Assembly: GCF_037478005.1 (NCBI RefSeq)
Contig: NZ_CP144164.1
Span: 3,286,001 to 3,350,000 of the forward strand
Source of the DNA: Alteromonas sp. M12
Lineage (GTDB): Bacteria > Pseudomonadota > Gammaproteobacteria > Enterobacterales > Alteromonadaceae
Direction: 5' to 3'
Length of the DNA stretch: 64,000 nucleotides
Both the position numbers and the translations under genes were made by a program. Shown here piece by piece: positions 60,280 through 64,000 of the stretch. The notes beneath the pieces were generated by a model. That model made no database searches, had not been told where the DNA came from, and saw nothing but the letters and a program-made list of their open reading frames with translations. The first letter of the stretch is position 1, and every line of letters starts with the position of its first letter.

Positions 60280-61067
60280 AATTCTCCCTGTAACGCATTT
60301 AGTGTGGGTTGATGCAATTGACTCTGCTCGAATATTTCTGGAATTTGCCAAAAAGCTGAGCCTTCAAAACAAACAATTTTAAGAAATTGTTGATCCCACT
60401 CTTTAGTCTGAATATTAACCGCAGGGGTAATTGAGGCACTTGCCAACTCAAACCATGTGACTGGGCAGGGTAAATTTAACGATTTAGATACTTCAAGGTT
60501 GTCGATAGAAGCAAGTAGGTCTGAGCTAATTTCATAACCTGCCACCTCAACATTAACACCCGACATTATGCGCTCACGCCAATTGACTTTTTGCTCTCCC
60601 TGCATCATTGAGTTTGCTTGTTTTAAACGTAAGAATTGCGTCATAAACTGCTTACCTTTAGTAACAGGTTTCCACAATAGAACATCTTTCACTGGCAAAA
60701 TTTGGTTAATGGTCTGTAGCTCTCTTAATGCCAACAATCCACCGAAACGCAGCCCCCAAAGAGTAATATTTTCGATACCTAAGGATTTCAGCCACTGCGC
60801 GACACAAATGATATTTTCTCGCCAAATAGCAGCATTGACTTGCTCGATTTCTTTTTCACTGTCACCCGTTCCAAGATAGTCCAGCGCAAAGACGCTGTAG
60901 CCTTGTTTGGCTAAAAACAAAGCTTGCTTTGCAACTATTGCTCTACTTAGATTTAGCTCTTCGAAAATAGATGGAAGCAGTAAAATTGTCTTTTGCGGAT
61001 TTGTTTGCCCATATTGACTGACAAACAAGTTACCTTCGGCACTAGGTAGGAAATAACCTTTAATCAC
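60276..61067 (-). CDS. Exosortase system-associated hydrolase 2
   Basis: A second alpha/beta hydrolase of 263 residues (TIGR03101-like). It shows LLPSIFEELNLSRA near the oxyanion hole and ALDYLGTGDSE. The elbow reads WGLRFGGLLAL, with Arg where Ser would be. It could be an inactive partner or use another mechanism. It is the first gene of a two-gene unit with hydrolase 1, translationally coupled through ATGA. Upstream is a 249-base divergent region with a 15-bp hairpin. Confidence 0.82.
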   Translation of the reverse strand: MIKGYFLPSAEGNLFVSQYGQTNPQKTILLLPSIFEELNLSRAIVAKQALFLAKQGYSVFALDYLGTGDSEKEIEQVNAAIWRENIICVAQWLKSLGIENITLWGLRFGGLLALRELQTINQILPVKDVLLWKPVTKGKQFMTQFLRLKQANSMMQGEQKVNWRERIMSGVNVEVAGYEISSDLLASIDNLEVSKSLNLPCPVTWFELASASITPAVNIQTKEWDQQFLKIVCFEGSAFWQIPEIFEQSQLHQPTLNALQGEL

Positions 61068-61136
61068 ATTTGCTTCCTATAGGTACATGTTTTTTAAGGA
61101 AGATAATAATATCTCATTAGATTTGAAAAGACATCG

Positions 61137-61173
61137 GCGATGCTAAAACAGTATTAAACTGTTTTAGCATCGC
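61137..61173. repeat. Perfect 15-bp inverted repeat in the divergent region
   Basis: GCGATGCTAAAACAG, a 7-base loop (TATTAAA) and CTGTTTTAGCATCGC. It lies between divergent hydrolase 2 and the DegT-like gene, 70 bases from one start and 143 from the other. No T-run follows on either strand, so a simple terminator is unlikely. Confidence 0.85.
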
Positions 61174-61316
61174 TCTGATAATTCTACTTTATTATCACTT
61201 TTTAGTTAACTGAAGCAACAATATAGCAATTTAGCCAAACATACCTTAGCATAAGCCTAGGAATTCTCAGTTTTTCATGAAGAAAAACTATATCAGGCAC
61301 AGTTTAGCGGAATCAC

Positions 61317-62468
61317 ATGGCAGTAAAATTTTTAAAACCCCTTGCCGATGCAAGTCAATTTCCGGCCCCCAGCGTTACAGCCACTCCTAAATTTAGATTG
61401 AGCGATTTAGATTTGGCGCAACACACTCAAGGGGATGTAAGGGAAACCACATTTACCCGAAATGGCCGCGGCGCAATAGGTATAGCAGGAACTGCGTTAA
61501 GAAAGGAAAATGTAAATAATGTCATTCTCATTCCTGCTTATCACTGCCCTGCGTTAGTTGAACCTTTCATCTGGTTAGGCTACGAAATCCGATTTTATTC
61601 AGTACAGGCTGATTTATCTGTCGATATCGCCGTTTTAGAGCAAGCAATGGCAAAAGGGGATATTACCCACTGTGTGGTAGTGAGATATTTTGGATTTGGT
61701 CAGAATAACAATGAAGTAATTCAATATTTACATACTCAGTCGGTAGAAATAATAGAAGATTGTGCCCATTCCTTATTTAGATTTGTCGACCATTTCGCAG
61801 ATTCAGGTAAACGAGTGCCGGATGTTAGCGCTAGTATCTGCAGCATCAACAAAATATTGCCCACAATAGATGGTGGAGCTTTATATCTAAAAGATAAATA
61901 TGAAGCAAAATTAACTCATGTCGGCTGGTCAGAAGAAGCTAAAGCTTGCGCATTCATTGTCGGGATCCCGCAAATGCTTGCCAAAGTAAAAAGCCTAGTT
62001 AACCAATCTAAACCAGAACAAGTCCCTCAAATCTCGGATCCAGCCGAAGAGGATGCTCACTTACGTTATTTTCAACCAATTGACTTAGCATCTGCGAGTT
62101 ACCGTCACACTAAAACCATATTCTGTCACAGTAATTTAAAGCATATACGCAAGCAAAGACGTGAAAATTTCGAATTCATTGTAAAAAACATTGATAATCC
62201 CGAGGTAGGCAATGCGTTATTCAAGCAATTGAATGATGAAGATATTCCTTACGTTATTCCTTTTTTGCTGCAAGATGAAAAGTACTTTTTTGATTTACGT
62301 AAAAAAGGCATACAAATACTTAGGTGGGAAGAAGTTGCGATTAGTGATTGTAATATAAGTCAAGATTACCGCTCGAGACTTATACAAGTACCATGTCATC
62401 AGCAACTTTCCAACCGACAGCTAAATTTCATTGTCGACACTTTCAATCAATTGCGCCCCCAAGGATAG
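61317..62468 (+). CDS. DegT/DnrJ-like PLP aminotransferase family protein
   Basis: A 383-residue protein with the fold order of sugar aminotransferases of the DegT/DnrJ/EryC1/StrS group. It has an N-terminal GRGAIGIAGTALR, then VILIPAYHCPALVEPF, EIIEDCAHSLFR (the Asp that contacts PLP) and the lysine motif SINKILPTIDGGAL with K179. It probably transfers an amino group onto a nucleotide sugar for an exopolysaccharide, or it is a related lipid-transfer enzyme. It directly precedes the GNAT gene (2-base gap). Identity within the family is unsure. Confidence 0.75.
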   Translation: MAVKFLKPLADASQFPAPSVTATPKFRLSDLDLAQHTQGDVRETTFTRNGRGAIGIAGTALRKENVNNVILIPAYHCPALVEPFIWLGYEIRFYSVQADLSVDIAVLEQAMAKGDITHCVVVRYFGFGQNNNEVIQYLHTQSVEIIEDCAHSLFRFVDHFADSGKRVPDVSASICSINKILPTIDGGALYLKDKYEAKLTHVGWSEEAKACAFIVGIPQMLAKVKSLVNQSKPEQVPQISDPAEEDAHLRYFQPIDLASASYRHTKTIFCHSNLKHIRKQRRENFEFIVKNIDNPEVGNALFKQLNDEDIPYVIPFLLQDEKYFFDLRKKGIQILRWEEVAISDCNISQDYRSRLIQVPCHQQLSNRQLNFIVDTFNQLRPQG

Positions 62469-62470
62469 TT

Positions 62471-63493
62471 ATGAATTGGTCAGTTTTAAGTTGTTCTGAA
62501 TTTTCTACCCATCAACAAGCTTGGGAAGATCTAAATCGTAAAACCATGAATCTAGCGTTTTTTGAACCTGACTTTGTCAATGGGCTAATTACCCACTTTT
62601 TTGATGGAAGCGAAAAACTAGTAGTTGCTTACCAAAACGATGAATTGCAACTCGCCGGATTTTTTAAAGCCTTAGGCAAAGGACGATGGGCTACAGCCAT
62701 GCCCTCGCAATGCCCATTAGGGTTGTTTTTACATCGTGAACAGCACGTTAGTAGTGATCTGATGAAATCATTATGCTCTGCCCTACCAGGTAAAGTAGCA
62801 ATGTTAGATATGCTACAGATGGATTCCAAATACACCCAGTTCACACCTGCAGATGATTTTGAACTCATGCCTTATATCACTTCGGGTAATCGCCCCATTC
62901 CTGAAGATTTTGACACGTATTTTCAATCACTTGGAAAAAATATGCGGCAGAACTACAACAAAGTGATTAATCGCGCAGCCCGTGCCGAAGATACATTATC
63001 TTGGCAGAAAGTAACTAAGCCAGCGGAGGTTAAGCAAGCTATAATCAAGTATGGTGAGCTGGAAAGTAACGGCTGGAAAGGCGAAGAAGGTACAGCTATA
63101 TCGCCTGACAATACGCAAGGAAAATTCTATCAACAAGCATTAAGTAATTTGGCAGAGCAAGGTAAAGCATGTTGTTGGTATTATTTAATTAATGAAGAAA
63201 TAGTCGCTGTGGATTTATGTATTCAGCAAGATGACTGTTTAATTATTTTAAAAACCACCTATAACGAACAATTTAATAAACAATCTCCCGCGCTGATGCT
63301 TAAAATTGAAATGATAAAGCATTATTCTCAACAAAGAGAACTCGAAGGAATCAATAACATAGAGTTTTACGGAAAAGCGATGGAATGGCACAAGCGGTTA
63401 GATTCGACATTAAGAGAAATAGAGCATGTCACCTATTTCCCGAATAAATTGCTTAAAAGTGCCATAAACCTAATTAAAAAAGTGAAAAAGTAA
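62471..63493 (+). CDS. GNAT/FemAB-like acyltransferase
   Basis: About 340 residues. The C-terminal half shows a GNAT fold of the BioF2/CelD/FemAB type, with SLGKNMRQNYNKVINRAARAED and YLINEEIVAVDLCIQQDDCLIILKTTYNEQF...SPALMLKIEMIKHY. The ATG at 62471 has AAGGA 5 bases upstream. The frame from 62393 overlaps the DegT-like gene heavily and was rejected. It probably acylates a sugar or peptide in exopolysaccharide assembly. Confidence 0.8.
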   Translation: MNWSVLSCSEFSTHQQAWEDLNRKTMNLAFFEPDFVNGLITHFFDGSEKLVVAYQNDELQLAGFFKALGKGRWATAMPSQCPLGLFLHREQHVSSDLMKSLCSALPGKVAMLDMLQMDSKYTQFTPADDFELMPYITSGNRPIPEDFDTYFQSLGKNMRQNYNKVINRAARAEDTLSWQKVTKPAEVKQAIIKYGELESNGWKGEEGTAISPDNTQGKFYQQALSNLAEQGKACCWYYLINEEIVAVDLCIQQDDCLIILKTTYNEQFNKQSPALMLKIEMIKHYSQQRELEGINNIEFYGKAMEWHKRLDSTLREIEHVTYFPNKLLKSAINLIKKVKK

Positions 63494-63503
63494 TTATAAG
63501 ATT

Positions 63504-64000
63504 ATGAAAAACTCAGTTTCCGTAATTATTCCATTTTATCAACGAAGCATGGGCCTACTTAAGAAAGCATTGCTTAGCGTTGCGCAGCAAAGTGCATTTT
63601 CGCAAATTGATAAAGTTATTGTTGTAGATGATGGTTCCCCCATCGGTGCGCGAGAGGAAATTGAGCAACTAAACAACAATCAACCATTGCTCGAAAAAAT
63701 TCAGTTGATTGAAAAGCCAAACGGTGGCGTTGCGTCAGCTCGAAACGCGGGTATCGATGCGGTATCGGCTGAAGTAAAGTATGTTGCTTTGCTTGACCCC
63801 GATGATGTTTGGTTACCAGATCATCTAGAACTTGCTTTGGAGGCTTTAAGATCTGGAAGTGATTTCCACTTTAATAACTTCACACATATTGGCCAAACCG
63901 TTGGCGCTTTTGAGCGCGCAGGATACATAACACCAAGTGAACATCCTCCGTTAGACAATGAATACAATCATACTTATAAAGGTGATATTGTTCGCCAGAT
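63504..64000 (+). CDS. Glycosyltransferase family 2 protein (partial)
   Basis: The reading frame starts at an ATG 10 bases after the GNAT stop and runs off the window edge. The N-terminus is a GT-A fold of GT2: SVSVIIPFYQR, VIVVDDGSP, EKPNGGVASARNAGID and LLDPDDVWLP (the DxD-like motif). It transfers a sugar from a nucleotide sugar to a growing chain. With the two upstream genes it forms the start of a polysaccharide operon. The C-terminal part is outside the window. Confidence 0.92.
   Translation, partial: MKNSVSVIIPFYQRSMGLLKKALLSVAQQSAFSQIDKVIVVDDGSPIGAREEIEQLNNNQPLLEKIQLIEKPNGGVASARNAGIDAVSAEVKYVALLDPDDVWLPDHLELALEALRSGSDFHFNNFTHIGQTVGAFERAGYITPSEHPPLDNEYNHTYKGDIVRQ

Overview
The window looks like chromosomal DNA of a marine gammaproteobacterium of the Alteromonadales, most likely a Glaciecola, Paraglaciecola or Aliiglaciecola relative. 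This rests on protein resemblance, on conserved gene orders (rlmN-pilF-rodZ-ispG, hisS-yfgM-bamB-der, iscRSUA-hscBA-fdx, rpoE-rseABC-lepA-lepB-rnc-era, ygfZ/sdhE-ygfX), on moderately low G+C judged by eye, and on exosortase-type exopolysaccharide genes at the right edge. No rRNA, tRNA, CRISPR array, insertion sequence or prophage was seen.

Layout. 1-7.5 kb: a tiny signal-peptide-like ORF, purL, mltF, an unannotated 50-residue basic protein, tadA and a PspB-like membrane protein. 7.5-11 kb: a probable accessory insert. It holds a gene remnant, a MarR regulator, an FAD/NAD(P) oxidoreductase and an MFS transporter. Two near-identical 17-bp palindromes lie directly before the regulator and the oxidoreductase. 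11-26 kb: guaBA, xseA, der, bamB, yfgM, hisS, ispG, rodZ, a PilF/PilW protein with an added LysM domain, rlmN and ndk. 26-28 kb: a large secreted lipoprotein with a collagen-like N-terminus and a choice-of-anchor-I-like body. 28-36.4 kb: the iron-sulfur assembly operon iscR-iscS-iscU-iscA-hscB-hscA-fdx behind tandem IscR boxes, then cysE, trmJ and serB. 36.5-49.5 kb: ytjB, a TatD nuclease, pdxH, era-rnc-lepB-lepA, the sigma-E operon rpoE-rseABC behind its own sigma-E promoter, nadB, a MaoC-like hydratase, ygfX and sdhE. 49.6-57.1 kb: ygfZ, an slyD-like isomerase, glnB, nadE, a lone FimT/GspH pseudopilin, a small DUF protein, an outer-membrane barrel, a lipoprotein and the formaldehyde pair adhC-fghA. 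57.2-59.4 kb: a membrane-anchored PQQ sugar dehydrogenase fused to cytochrome c. 59.4-64 kb: two exosortase-associated alpha/beta hydrolases facing away from a DegT-like, a GNAT/FemAB-like and a GT2 gene (the last cut by the window edge), which is the start of an exopolysaccharide/PEP-CTERM type locus.

How the parts work together. purL and guaBA build purines. cysE supplies cysteine, whose sulfur IscS moves to IscU, and IscR closes the feedback loop. RpoE-RseABC handles envelope stress, with BamB and MltF as envelope maintenance genes. YgfZ and SdhE serve Fe-S and flavin enzymes. AdhC and FghA detoxify formaldehyde. The least explained parts are the MarR/flavoprotein/MFS cassette, the 50-residue basic protein, the LysM-extended PilF, the tripartite PQQ dehydrogenase and the polysaccharide locus. 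In the last, both hydrolases lack serine at the nucleophile elbow and a perfect 15-bp hairpin sits between the divergent genes. Start positions were often moved to an internal codon with a better ribosome binding site, and each such choice is stated.
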